64,000 nt of DNA from Noviherbaspirillum humi (GCF_900188095.1 NZ_FZOT01000012.1:62001-126000); one strand, 5' to 3'; shown: positions 1-8,454, counted from the stretch's first letter. Made by a program: numbers and translations. Notes: generated by a model not told the origin, from the letters alone.

Positions 1-1
1 A

Positions 2-1339
2 GACGACAACGAAGCACATTACCTTAAAGTTATCTGCGATGAGATTTTTGGCAGAACCAATTTTGTAGCTAACGTTGTTTGGCAGAAGAAATACACAATC
101 GCAAATGACGCAAAGTGGTTGTCCGAAAATCATGATCACATATTAGTCTACGCAAAAGAAAAGGAACAGTGGCGGCCAAATAAGATGCCACGTACTGAGG
201 AAATGAATGCTCGGTACAAAAATCCAGACAAGCATCCTAAGGGTCCGTGGAAGGCAACTCCTCTGCACGCAAAAAGTGGTTCAGAAAATAATAGAAATTT
301 TTCCTTCACGTTCAGAAACGGGGTGAAATGGAGTCCTCCAGCGGGAACTTTTCCACGATTTTCCGAAGACACGCTAAGGCGGCTGGATACGGGCAATGAA
401 ATCTGGTTTGGGAAAGACGGTACGGCGGCACCGTCCAGAAAAACTTTCTTATCTGAGCTCTCAGACGAAGGAACTCCTTGCCCAACCATTTGGCTACATA
501 CAGATGTAGGGAATAATCATGAGGCGCGTGAGGAAGTAAAGGCATTCAATCCCACAAATCCCTTTGACACACCGAAGCCCGAGAGACTACTTCAAAGAAT
601 CGTTCATCTTGCAACCAATCCTGGTGACTTAGTGCTCGATTCATTTGCTGGCTCTGGCACGACTGGCGCTGTCGCGCACAAGATGGGTCGGCGCTGGATA
701 ATGGTCGAGCTAGGCGAGCATTGCCATACCCATGTCATTCCGCGACTCAAAAAGGTCATTGATGGCACCGATCGTGGTGGCATAACTGAAACCGCAAATT
801 GGCAGGGTGGAGGTGGCTTTCGGTATTACAGGTTAGCACCAAGCCTGATAGTTAATGACCGATGGGGAAATCCTGTCATTAATCCTGAATATAATTCGGC
901 GCAGCTGGCAGAGGCAATAGCCAAACTGGAAGGCTTTTCTTATGCACCTTCAGAGGTAAATTGGTGGGAACACGGTCGCTCAAGCGAGCGCGACTTCATT
1001 TATGTCACTACTCAGAACTTGTCGTCACAGCAGATACAGGCTCTTTTCGACGAGGTAGGCAGCGAAAGAAGCTTGCTTGTATGCTGTGCGGCTTTCCACG
1101 GAATTACAGCTGAAGAGGCGTCAGTACGTTGGCCAAATTTGACGGTGAAAAAGATCCCCAAGATGGTGTTGGCCCGCTGTGAATGGGGCCACGACGACTA
1201 CAGCCTCAATGTAGCAAACCTGCCAATGGCCCAGTTAGAAAAACATGCGCCTGCAGCTAACTCTGCAGCACTTAAAAGCAAAAAATCTGTCAGAGCGAGC
1301 GCCGGGCAGGGTGGTCTGTTTGAAGAGAACGAAGAATGA
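2..1339 (+). CDS. mod: Type III restriction-modification methyltransferase subunit Mod (5' truncated by window edge)
   Basis: The frame is open from the first complete codon (position 2) and lacks a start, so the gene begins left of the window; 445 residues are visible. The text around 2-180 matches the conserved Mod segment that follows the DPPY motif (FVANVVWQKK, then HILVYAKEK). The SAM-binding motif FAGSGTTG lies at about 642-668, after the target-recognition region, which is the beta-class order (DPPY first, FxGxG last). DPPY itself would be just outside the window. Mod methylates adenine at an asymmetric site, gives the specificity and is needed for Res to cleave. The stop overlaps the res start (ATGA), so the two are translationally coupled. 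AT-richer than the genes after 6.4 kb. Confidence 0.93.
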   Translation, partial: DDNEAHYLKVICDEIFGRTNFVANVVWQKKYTIANDAKWLSENHDHILVYAKEKEQWRPNKMPRTEEMNARYKNPDKHPKGPWKATPLHAKSGSENNRNFSFTFRNGVKWSPPAGTFPRFSEDTLRRLDTGNEIWFGKDGTAAPSRKTFLSELSDEGTPCPTIWLHTDVGNNHEAREEVKAFNPTNPFDTPKPERLLQRIVHLATNPGDLVLDSFAGSGTTGAVAHKMGRRWIMVELGEHCHTHVIPRLKKVIDGTDRGGITETANWQGGGGFRYYRLAPSLIVNDRWGNPVINPEYNSAQLAEAIAKLEGFSYAPSEVNWWEHGRSSERDFIYVTTQNLSSQQIQALFDEVGSERSLLVCCAAFHGITAEEASVRWPNLTVKKIPKMVLARCEWGHDDYSLNVANLPMAQLEKHAPAANSAALKSKKSVRASAGQGGLFEENEE

Positions 1340-4071
1340 ACGCACGTGTCCTGAATGCTGTCACCGGTAGATTGTCTCTTCGGCCTCCACAAGCAGAATC
1401 TCTCTCGAAATTGGTGCATGCGCTTAAGGCCGCTCCTGATATGCTCAGTCACGAGCAGGACCTGGCGTCGATTCTCTCTACCCTAAAAGCAGAGTTTCCA
1501 ACCCTTCAAGACTTCGAGCGAGAATTTCCATCGTTGTGCTTTGCTCTCGCTACCGGCGTCGGAAAAACCCGACTGATGGGTGCGTTCATAGCGTACCTTC
1601 ATTTAGCACACGGCATCAACAATTTCTTCGTTCTGGCACCGAACCTGACGATTTACAATAAGCTGATTGCTGACTTCACGCGCAACAAGCCTAAATATGT
1701 TTTCAAGGGGATTGCTGAGTTTGCACTGCATCCACCGCTGATTATCACAGGCGACAACTACGATCAGACGGGTGCGGTGGTGCAGGATCAGACGATGAAA
1801 TTAGGCAACGATGTGCGCATCAACATCTTCAACATCTCGAAAATTAATTCCGAAGTGCGCGGTGGCAAGGAGCCGCGCATCAAACGGATGAAGGAAGTTC
1901 TTGGAGATAGCTACTTCAATCATCTGGCTAACCTGTCAGATCTCGTGCTGCTGATGGATGAGTCACACCGCTATCGGGCCAGCGCTGGGGTTCGATCCAT
2001 CAACGAGCTGAAGCCGCTTTTCGGCCTCGAGGTGACGGCGACGCCTTTCGTAGAATCCACGCGCGGTCCCGTGCCATTTAAGAACGTGGTGATGGACTAC
2101 CCATTAGCACGTGCAATGGAAGACGGCTTCGTAAAAGAGCCCGCCGCTGTTACTCAGCGCAATTTCGACGCTAAAGCTCACACGCCCGAAGAGATCGAAA
2201 AGATCAAATTGGAGGATGGCGTTCGCCTGCATGAAACAACCAAAGTGGAGCTACTGACATACGCCCGCGAGAATAGCGTCAAGGTTGTGAAGCCGTTCAT
2301 GCTCGTGATAGCGCGTGATACTACTCATGCAGCGCAACTTTTGGCGCTTCTAGAGTCAGATGCCTTCTACGATGGGCGCTATCAGGGTAAGGTGATTCAG
2401 GTCGACTCCAGCCGCACGGGCTCAGAAGAGGAGGACATGATCACTCGCCTTCTTGCGGTGGAGAACGTCGACGAGCCGACAGAGATAGTCATTCACGTCA
2501 ACATGCTGAAAGAGGGCTGGGACGTTACTAACCTCTACACTATCGTGCCGTTGCGAGCGGCCAACGCTCGCACGTTAATTGAACAGTCTATTGGTCGCGG
2601 GCTGCGTCTGCCTTACGGCAAGCGAACGGGCGTCGCTGCGGTTGATCGTCTCAACATTGTCGCACATGACAAGTTTCAGGAAATCATCGATGAGGCCAAC
2701 CGGGGTGATTCACCAATCCGGCTGAAGCAGGTAATCCTCGAAGCGTCGGGCGCCGACGACAAGAAGGTAAGCGTCCATGTTGGTTCGGGTTTGATGACCC
2801 GACTCGGGCTTGCGGATGTGCCCTCCATCGTAAGCGCCCCAGTCAACGTAGGCACGGCCCTGAGCAGCCCCGCTCCTCCACCAATTTTCGCAACCGAAGG
2901 TGAACGCGAAGCCGCTCGCGTCGTGATGGACGTTATAGGGCGATACGAGGTTAAGCGTGATTTTGTACCCACCAGCAGCGCACTGCTGAACGCAGAAGTG
3001 CAAGCGGCAATTCTTGCCGAGGTTACGGAACGTCTTAAGCCTGCACAAGGTGAGTTGCTGACAGGCGTTGGTGACGGAATTGCTGAAATCAATCTATCAG
3101 CGGTGGTTTCGAAGACCACCGAGATCGTCGTCCAGCAAACTATCGACATTCCCCGGATTGTAGTAGTGCCGACTGGCGAAGTCACTACGGGCTTCCACCC
3201 GTTCAAGCTCGACGTAGCTCAGTTGCATCTCCAACCGGGTGAACGCGAGATCGTCATTCATAACCTACACACCAACGAGCAAGACACCTTGGCGTCGGAA
3301 GTTGGCCTCAAAGAGCAGCGGCTGGAGGACTACATCGTCCACGCACTAGTGGACTTTGATGACATCGACTACTTCACGCACGCAGATCTACTTTATGACC
3401 TCTCGGGACAAATGGTGCAGCACTTGCAAGGATACTTATCAGAAGCAGAAGTCAGAGGCGTGTTAGATCGGGATCGCAGATTGATCGCCCGCGAAATTCG
3501 GACGCAGATGATGGCACACTTCTGGGAAGAGGCAACGGAGTACGAGGTGAAGGTCAGCCGAGGCTTTACAGAGCTCAAGCCGTGCAACTTCACTGCCACT
3601 GCAGGACAGACGGCACAACACTTCCGGGAAACCGTTACCGAGCTTGGGCGGATCAAGCAGATGCTGTTCAGCGGCTTCGCGCGTTGCCTTTATCCGTTGC
3701 AGAAGTTCGACTCCGACACGGAGCGGCGCTTCGCCGTCATCCTGGACCGCGACGCTGCGAAGTGGTTTAAGCCTTCTAAGGGCCAGTTCCAGATTTACTA
3801 CAAGATGGGCAGTGAGCAGCCGGAGTATATTCCTGACTTTGTAGCAGAGACGGAAGCGTCCAAGTTCATGGTAGAAACAAAGGCAAGAACCGATATCAAT
3901 ACTCAAGAGGTCCGGGCAAAAGCTGGCGCTGCTGCACGCTGGTGCACGTACGCTTCAGATCACGCAATGGCGATTGGCACCAAGCCTTGGCGGTACTTGC
4001 TTGTGCCGCACGACGAGATAGCCGAATCGAAACGGCTCACCGATTTCCTGCGCTTTGAAGTGAAGATGTGA
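1336..4071 (+). CDS. res: Type III restriction endonuclease subunit Res
   Basis: 911 residues, normal for the family. An SF2 helicase core is visible: Walker A ATGVGKT near residue 73, motif II as DESH near 209, motif III-like VTATPF, and a motif VI-like QSIGRGLRLP stretch near 415-425. The C-terminus holds a PD-(D/E)XK nuclease signature, PDF at about 833 followed by VETKA about a dozen residues later. Res uses ATP hydrolysis to search between two head-to-head sites and cuts beside one of them. The start overlaps the mod stop by 4 bp. No key motif is missing, so the enzyme looks intact. Confidence 0.95.
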   Translation: MNARVLNAVTGRLSLRPPQAESLSKLVHALKAAPDMLSHEQDLASILSTLKAEFPTLQDFEREFPSLCFALATGVGKTRLMGAFIAYLHLAHGINNFFVLAPNLTIYNKLIADFTRNKPKYVFKGIAEFALHPPLIITGDNYDQTGAVVQDQTMKLGNDVRINIFNISKINSEVRGGKEPRIKRMKEVLGDSYFNHLANLSDLVLLMDESHRYRASAGVRSINELKPLFGLEVTATPFVESTRGPVPFKNVVMDYPLARAMEDGFVKEPAAVTQRNFDAKAHTPEEIEKIKLEDGVRLHETTKVELLTYARENSVKVVKPFMLVIARDTTHAAQLLALLESDAFYDGRYQGKVIQVDSSRTGSEEEDMITRLLAVENVDEPTEIVIHVNMLKEGWDVTNLYTIVPLRAANARTLIEQSIGRGLRLPYGKRTGVAAVDRLNIVAHDKFQEIIDEANRGDSPIRLKQVILEASGADDKKVSVHVGSGLMTRLGLADVPSIVSAPVNVGTALSSPAPPPIFATEGEREAARVVMDVIGRYEVKRDFVPTSSALLNAEVQAAILAEVTERLKPAQGELLTGVGDGIAEINLSAVVSKTTEIVVQQTIDIPRIVVVPTGEVTTGFHPFKLDVAQLHLQPGEREIVIHNLHTNEQDTLASEVGLKEQRLEDYIVHALVDFDDIDYFTHADLLYDLSGQMVQHLQGYLSEAEVRGVLDRDRRLIAREIRTQMMAHFWEEATEYEVKVSRGFTELKPCNFTATAGQTAQHFRETVTELGRIKQMLFSGFARCLYPLQKFDSDTERRFAVILDRDAAKWFKPSKGQFQIYYKMGSEQPEYIPDFVAETEASKFMVETKARTDINTQEVRAKAGAAARWCTYASDHAMAIGTKPWRYLLVPHDEIAESKRLTDFLRFEVKM

Positions 4072-4161
4072 CCAGATCCGGTATCAATGCCATCGTAACG
4101 TACAACGATACGTGTAGGTACTTAACTAAATCTAAGGGAGCTCCGACGACAGTTGTTCTAA

Positions 4162-4300
4162 GAGCCTGTTTGAAAACAAGCCAAAGGTGAAAGATCTTTG
4201 CATCACCTTGAGATGCGGCGCAATAGGCTTTCGGCAAAGAGCGAGAATCCGCAAATCCATTGCGCTATTTCGCTTCCTTGAGCCGTTTTCAAACAGGCTC
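4162..4300. mobile_element. MITE-like element with 16-bp perfect terminal inverted repeats
   Basis: Position 4162-4177 (GAGCCTGTTTGAAAAC) is the exact reverse complement of 4285-4300, and the 139-bp interval is flanked by TAA on both sides (4159-4161 and 4301-4303), consistent with a 3-bp target duplication. There is no transposase frame inside. Ends beginning GAG with a TNA duplication are what I know for the IS1031 subgroup of the IS5 family, so this is probably a non-autonomous derivative of such an element; the family assignment is inference. It sits between res and the next gene and interrupts neither. Confidence 0.75.
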
Positions 4301-4415
4301 TAATCGCCCGCATGGAGTCGCAGCGAAGTTAATACGCATTTCTCTCGGTATGCGCTTAAAGAAAAACGTCCGACAGCCAAAACCTCTTTTAATTTTGTCT
4401 TAAAAGAAGAGAAAC

Positions 4416-5357
4416 ATGAATTTCCTAGAACCCGTCCTTGCGCGCTGCACCGACAGAACAGTGCTTGCCAAAGAAAACCCTGTTTTACCCAGCCCTCAGT
4501 CGATCCTTTCAAACGATTTTCTATCGGAACAAAATCTCATAGGTGTGAGCTTTGATTATTTCATTGATTGGACCTCGAACCAGCTAAATAAAGACTTTTG
4601 GCTCAAATGCCCATTTGAATCAACGATCACGGGCGACCTTTCACACTTAAGTGATGACGATATAACACATGGTCTTCGCGGGCATCAAAAGTTTATGGAG
4701 CTTGTTGCGTTTTCGTCGGCAAACGCATGTTCCGCATCTGCAATAGTTTTTGATGATTGTCATTGCTGGAATGATGAGGAAACATCCTCGATCATAATCG
4801 CCCGGTGGCCTAAAGATCCGCAAAAAAAGAAGGGTCTGGAAATTTCGAGACTTCGTCTGTCCCAGGTTAAGGAATTAATCAAATTTCGATCCGGCGGTCC
4901 GTTTCCCATAGGGAAGAAAGGACTGCAATATGGCACCTCGTGTCTAGAATGTCATCTCTCAAAAACTGACGCCCTTTGGCCCGGAGATGTGGATTTATTG
5001 CTGTGTGGAAAATCCTCGATGAAGCCAATAGCAATTATTGAGTTAAAAAAACATACAGAAAGCTCAAAAAAGAATTTTCGACAGCAAAAGCTTTCAAACT
5101 ATTATCCGGGTGAAGACGGGCCGAAATATGATCGATTAGCTCTTCTTTCTCAACAAATCAGCCCGGGTAGAAAGATAAAAATTTTCACCTTGTATTACTC
5201 CACCCTTCGTTCCGAGTTAAGTGTGAGGCTCGAAGAGATCGTGGGTACGTTTGGATCGTTGATTGGTCAGCAGCAAACTTCTTTCAACATTACTGTTAGA
5301 GACCCGGTGAGTGGTTACCGAAAGGTAATAGAGGAGATAGCTAAGCATTCGAACTAA
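4416..5357 (+). CDS. Hypothetical protein with PD-(D/E)XK nuclease-like motif, candidate defence gene
   Basis: 313 residues; I do not recognise a named family. Near residues 190-211 there is GDVDLLL followed about 15 residues later by AIIELKKH, the spacing and chemistry of a PD-(D/E)XK active site (D193, E209, K211). The N-terminal half (residues 1-160) has no motif I can name; CLECHLSKT lies just before the nuclease motif. No signal peptide or membrane segment is seen. A purine-rich AGAAGAG lies just upstream of the ATG. GC content is clearly below that of the chromosome after 6.4 kb. It follows a type III R-M pair and precedes a RAMA-like gene by 44 bp, so a DNA-restriction role is a reasonable inference but not shown. 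Confidence 0.8.
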   Translation: MNFLEPVLARCTDRTVLAKENPVLPSPQSILSNDFLSEQNLIGVSFDYFIDWTSNQLNKDFWLKCPFESTITGDLSHLSDDDITHGLRGHQKFMELVAFSSANACSASAIVFDDCHCWNDEETSSIIIARWPKDPQKKKGLEISRLRLSQVKELIKFRSGGPFPIGKKGLQYGTSCLECHLSKTDALWPGDVDLLLCGKSSMKPIAIIELKKHTESSKKNFRQQKLSNYYPGEDGPKYDRLALLSQQISPGRKIKIFTLYYSTLRSELSVRLEEIVGTFGSLIGQQQTSFNITVRDPVSGYRKVIEEIAKHSN

Positions 5358-5401
5358 TTTCCGCATCTCCCAGGGCAACATTCATATCCGACGAGCATTA
5401 A

Positions 5402-5665
5402 ATGAGCGATGAGAAACTACTTCCAAAAATAGGCGACAAACTGATCCACAACTTCAGGAAAAGGGAAGGTTGTATAACTGCGGAGGTGATATCAGTTGAC
5501 GCGAAACGAGGTAACGTGACCTTAAAAATTGGTCAGGAGATTTATTCCTCGTTGTCTTCTGCAGCTCAAGCTATTTCAGGACACGCCAATAATGGATGGA
5601 CGTATTGGGGCTTAAAAAAGCAGAAGCCGAAAAAGCAGAAGCCAAAAAAGCAGCGGGCGCGATAA
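5402..5665 (+). CDS. Small RAMA-like domain protein with basic KQKPK-repeat tail
   Basis: 87 residues. Residues 45-70 contain IYSSLSSAAQAISG followed by NNGWTYWGL, which resembles the RAMA (restriction-system adenine methylase associated) fold, usually found fused to methylases or nucleases and proposed to read DNA modification. The tail is a very basic tandem of KQKPK units (residues 72-87), which may contact nucleic acid. It lies 44 bp after the nuclease-like gene in the same direction, so they probably share a transcript. A free-standing RAMA-like protein of this size is unusual. The domain call rests on pattern memory and needs a profile search. The ribosome site is weak. Confidence 0.65.
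   Translation: MSDEKLLPKIGDKLIHNFRKREGCITAEVISVDAKRGNVTLKIGQEIYSSLSSAAQAISGHANNGWTYWGLKKQKPKKQKPKKQRAR
5615..5653 (+). repeat. Tandem 15-bp repeat inside the RAMA-like gene
   Basis: The unit AAAAAGCAGAAGCC plus one variable base occurs at 5615-5629 and 5630-5644, with a partial third copy at 5645-5653. Each unit encodes five residues (KQKPK phase), so gain or loss of a copy keeps the reading frame and would only change the length of the basic tail. Confidence 0.8.
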
Positions 5666-6289
5666 ATATATTTTAGCCGTGCGTCAAACGTCGGCTTGGG
5701 CACAGCAACATGCTCCAGATAGGCCCCCACTACATCGAATTGATTGCTGGAGTTGTTTTACGAGGCCTCTTGAGCGGAGAGTACGGGAGGTAGAGAAAGG
5801 TGTCCTTGATGGCGGCCCCTTAGACTCACGCACAACTAACAACGCCTAATGCATAAAAACGATTCGGATCTCTGACCTAGAACGTGACGGGCTAGGACAT
5901 CCACCCCATGATTAGCCGACTCGCATAACTGCCCGCGGCCTGACGAGAGCCCTTATCCTAGACTATCTAGAGTTGAACGTAGGCAAGGTGCTACTGCTCG
6001 GCAAGTGGACGTGCAGTGTTTACCATGGACAAACCGTTGTCGCCATCGATGGCTTATGGACATGCCACTGGAAAGTGGTTTTTAGTCCCCTTTGCCAGCT
6101 TTGTTGCCTGCGGCCTAAAGCCTAGGCTTATGGTCTGCCGATCTAGGGCTGTCTACATTCTACGTATGTTTATTGGCGCAGGGGATATGGGCTGGACGCT
6201 CGATTCTCTGCTTGAAGAATGAGACTCGCAACCCAAGTTGAAAGCCATCCAAAAAAGCTACACAGTGCCTACACCGGTCGAAAATGAGA
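5666..6289. other. Stretch without a recognisable gene in the island
   Basis: About 620 bp between the RAMA-like gene and the terminator beside tRNA-Thr. The only frame of note is a 68-codon one at 6016-6222, whose product matches nothing I know and has no clear ribosome site. The sequence has stop codons in all frames and may be decayed mobile DNA; an integrase, expected next to a tRNA insertion site, cannot be recognised. Confidence 0.5.
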
Positions 6290-6330
6290 AAAGGCTTACA
6301 GCCCGCTAAAGCTGTAAGCCTTTGATTTTT
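6290..6330. terminator. Bidirectional intrinsic terminator beside tRNA-Thr
   Basis: A perfect 13-bp stem (6290-6302 with 6311-6323) with an 8-base loop is followed on the plus strand by a run of T at 6326-6330. Read on the minus strand, the same stem follows the tRNA and is trailed by a T-rich stretch, so it can end both the tRNA transcript and anything from the island. Confidence 0.85.
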
Positions 6331-6331
6331 A

Positions 6332-6407
6332 TGGTGCCGGCTGCCGGATTCGAACTGGCCACCTGATGATTACAAGTCAACTGCTCTACCAAATGAGCTA
6401 AGCCGGC
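6332..6407 (-). tRNA. thrT-like: tRNA-Thr (anticodon TGT)
   Basis: A complete cloverleaf on the minus strand: acceptor GCCGGCT/AGCCGGC, D arm GCTC/GAGC, anticodon loop CTTGTAA (anticodon TGT at 6372-6374), T loop TTCGAAT, discriminator A and an encoded CCA. The anticodon stem has one T-T pair and the T stem one A-C pair. The 3' end faces the AT-rich island at 1-6330, the usual arrangement when an element has integrated at a tRNA 3' end. It lies just downstream of sspB. Confidence 0.96.
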
Positions 6408-6424
6408 ATAAAACCTGAATGTCT

Positions 6425-6430
6425 ATTATA
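6425..6430 (-). promoter_or_regulatory. Possible -10 element for tRNA-Thr
   Basis: A perfect TATAAT hexamer on the minus strand lies 17 bases upstream of the tRNA 5' end, overlapping the 3' side of the sspB-tRNA gap. I see no good -35 at the right distance, so the tRNA might instead be read through from sspB. Confidence 0.4.
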
Positions 6431-6432
6431 CG

Positions 6433-6918
6433 TTATTTGACCCGGGTAAGCGTAGGCCGTCCGCCGCCCTTTTTGGGGGGATCGGGGTTGTCATTTCCAG
6501 ACTCGTCGCTTGGCGCAGCCGCCTCCGCAGTCGGAACGGCGGACAGCGTCGCGCCTCCCTCGCCGTCTTCCTTTTCCTGCTCGGCTACCGACGTGGCAGT
6601 CGCCGGCGGCGCTACTTCAAAAGCCATGCCCTGCCCGTTTTCACGGGCATAGATGGCGACGACGTTTTCCACCGGGATGGAAATGTCCTTGGCCACGCCG
6701 CCGAAACGGGCGCTGAAACTGATGACCTCGTTTTCCATCTTCAGGCCGCTGGTGGCGGTGAAGCTGATGTTGAGGACGATTTCGCCGTTCTTGACGAATT
6801 CCCGCGGCACGCGGGTCCTGGCGTCGACCATGGCGGCGAGATAAGGCGTGTAGCCGTTATCGGTGCACCATTCGTAAATCGCACGCAGCAGATAGGGTTT
6901 GGTGGAAATTTCAGACAT
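6433..6918 (-). CDS. sspB: ClpXP protease specificity-enhancing factor SspB
   Basis: 161 residues. The N-terminal ~108 residues are the substrate-binding domain (start MSEISTKPYLLRAIYEWC, then PREFVKNGEIVLNISF and VSFSARFGG-like text) that holds ssrA-tagged peptides. A disordered acidic Ala/Pro/Gly-rich linker follows, ending in GGRPTLTRVK, the ClpX-docking tail. SspB tethers tagged substrates to ClpX in the cytoplasm and helps clear stalled translation products. It follows sspA by 75 bp on the minus strand, the usual partner order. Confidence 0.95.
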   Translation of the reverse strand: MSEISTKPYLLRAIYEWCTDNGYTPYLAAMVDARTRVPREFVKNGEIVLNISFTATSGLKMENEVISFSARFGGVAKDISIPVENVVAIYARENGQGMAFEVAPPATATSVAEQEKEDGEGGATLSAVPTAEAAAPSDESGNDNPDPPKKGGGRPTLTRVK

Positions 6919-6993
6919 GTTGAGAGCCCATGATGGAGCGGTGCTTCACGCCTGTCCCGCCGGAAAACATGCGGCGGGACAGACATGGCGCCA

Positions 6994-7605
6994 TCAGCGG
7001 CGCATGACTTTCTCGGACGGGGTCAGCGCTTCGATATAGGCCGGGCGGGAGAAGATGCGTTCTGCATACTTCATCAGCGGCGCGGCAGTCTTGGAGAGCT
7101 CGACGCCGTAGTGGTCGAGGCGCCAGAGCAGGGGCGCGATCGCCACATCCAGCATGGAGAACTCGTCGCCCAGCATGTACTTGTTCTTGAGGAAGAGCGG
7201 CGCCAGCGTGGTCAACCGGTCGCGGATTTCTAGGCGCGCCTTTTCCTGCGCCTTTTCGGCACCCTTGGACTTGTCGTTCTCCAGCGTATGCACGTGAACG
7301 AACAGCTCTTTCTCGAAATTGAACAGCATCAGGCGGGCACGGGCGCGCATCAGCGGGTCGGCCGGCATCAATTGCGGATGCGGGAAGCGCTCGTCGATAT
7401 ATTCGTTGATGATGTTCGACTCGTACAGGATGAGATCGCGCTCGACCAGGATGGGTACCTGGCCGTACGGGTTCATCACGGAGATGTCTTCCGGCTTGTT
7501 GAACAGGTCGACGTCGCGGATTTCAAAATCCATGCCTTTTTCAAACAATACCAGTCGGCAGCGCTGGGAAAACGGGCAGGTGGTGCCTGAATAGAGAACC
7601 ATCAT
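6994..7605 (-). CDS. sspA: Stringent starvation protein A (GST-fold)
   Basis: 203 residues from the chosen start; an upstream in-frame start would add seven residues, but AAGGAA sits about 8 bases before the ATG at 7605. The product begins MMVLYSGTTCPFSQRC, a thioredoxin-like GST N-domain with a CPFSQ motif, followed by the all-helical C-domain. SspA binds RNA polymerase and alters promoter choice under starvation and acid stress; it is not expected to be an active glutathione transferase. It lies between petC and sspB, as in many betaproteobacteria. Confidence 0.93.
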   Translation of the reverse strand: MMVLYSGTTCPFSQRCRLVLFEKGMDFEIRDVDLFNKPEDISVMNPYGQVPILVERDLILYESNIINEYIDERFPHPQLMPADPLMRARARLMLFNFEKELFVHVHTLENDKSKGAEKAQEKARLEIRDRLTTLAPLFLKNKYMLGDEFSMLDVAIAPLLWRLDHYGVELSKTAAPLMKYAERIFSRPAYIEALTPSEKVMRR

Positions 7606-7689
7606 TTGGTAGTTCCTTAGAAACAAATAGGGTGAGACGCTTCACGGCTCACCCTGGTGATACGGAATTCGGTTAATGGCAGATGCGGC

Positions 7690-8454
7690 TTACTTTACAT
7701 CTTTCCAGTATGAGGCGTTGAGGCGCCAGGTCAGGAACAGGAAGCCGCCCAGGAACAGCAGCACCCAGACACCGAGGTGGCGGCGGGTATTCTGCGCCGG
7801 TTCACTCATCCAGTCGAGATAGCTGACCAGGTCGGCGACGGCGTTGTCATACTCCAGCTGCGACATCGTGCCCGCCTTGACCATCTCGAACTTCTCGAAC
7901 TTGTGCACCGATTTCGAAGGATCGTGCGGATCCTTTTCCTCGACGAACTTGGCGCTGCGCACGCCCTGCAGATCCCACATCACATGCGGCATGCCGACGT
8001 TGGGGAAGACCAGGTTGTTCCAGCCGGTCGGACGGGTGTCGTCCTTGTAGAAGGTCCGCAGGTAGGTGTACAGCCAGTCGGTACCCGGGCCGGCTTCGGA
8101 GGACTTGGCACGGGCGATCACCGACAGGTCGGGCGGCGTGGCGCCGAACCAGTCCTTGGCATCCTTGGTCGGCATGGAAACCTTCATCAGGTCGCCCACC
8201 TTTTCCGTCGTGAATAGCAGATTGTTCTTGATCTGGTCTTCCGACAGGCCAATGTCCTTGAGGCGGTTGTAGCGCATCGCAGATGCGCCATGGCAGTTCA
8301 GGCAATAGTTGACGAACAGCTTGGCGCCATGCTGCAGGGCGGTGATGTCGTTGGTGCGCGGTGCCAGGTGGTCGAGCGGAAAACCGTCTTCGCTCGCCAG
8401 GGCCAGCACGGGAACAAACGCAACAGCCGCAATCAGTTTTTTCAGCAATTTCAT
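7690..8454 (-). CDS. petC: Ubiquinol-cytochrome c reductase, cytochrome c1 subunit
   Basis: 254 residues with an N-terminal signal peptide (LIAAVAFVPVLALASEDG). The covalent heme site CLNCHGASAMRYNR lies near residue 51. A C-terminal membrane helix (LGVWVLLFLGGFLFLTW) anchors the periplasmic domain. The protein passes electrons from the Rieske centre to soluble cytochrome c. It is the last gene of petABC, 21 bp after petB. Confidence 0.96.
   Translation of the reverse strand: MKLLKKLIAAVAFVPVLALASEDGFPLDHLAPRTNDITALQHGAKLFVNYCLNCHGASAMRYNRLKDIGLSEDQIKNNLLFTTEKVGDLMKVSMPTKDAKDWFGATPPDLSVIARAKSSEAGPGTDWLYTYLRTFYKDDTRPTGWNNLVFPNVGMPHVMWDLQGVRSAKFVEEKDPHDPSKSVHKFEKFEMVKAGTMSQLEYDNAVADLVSYLDWMSEPAQNTRRHLGVWVLLFLGGFLFLTWRLNASYWKDVK

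Noticed and set aside
6016-6222. 68-codon frame in the island's gene-poor stretch
   Set aside because: No ribosome site, no similarity I recognise; too short to support.
6332-6407. Mismatched pairs in tRNA-Thr arms (28-42 T-T; 52-62 A-C) as a sign of recombination
   Set aside because: I recall the A-C pair in other bacterial tRNA-Thr(UGU), and a single U-U in the anticodon stem is tolerable; not evidence of damage.
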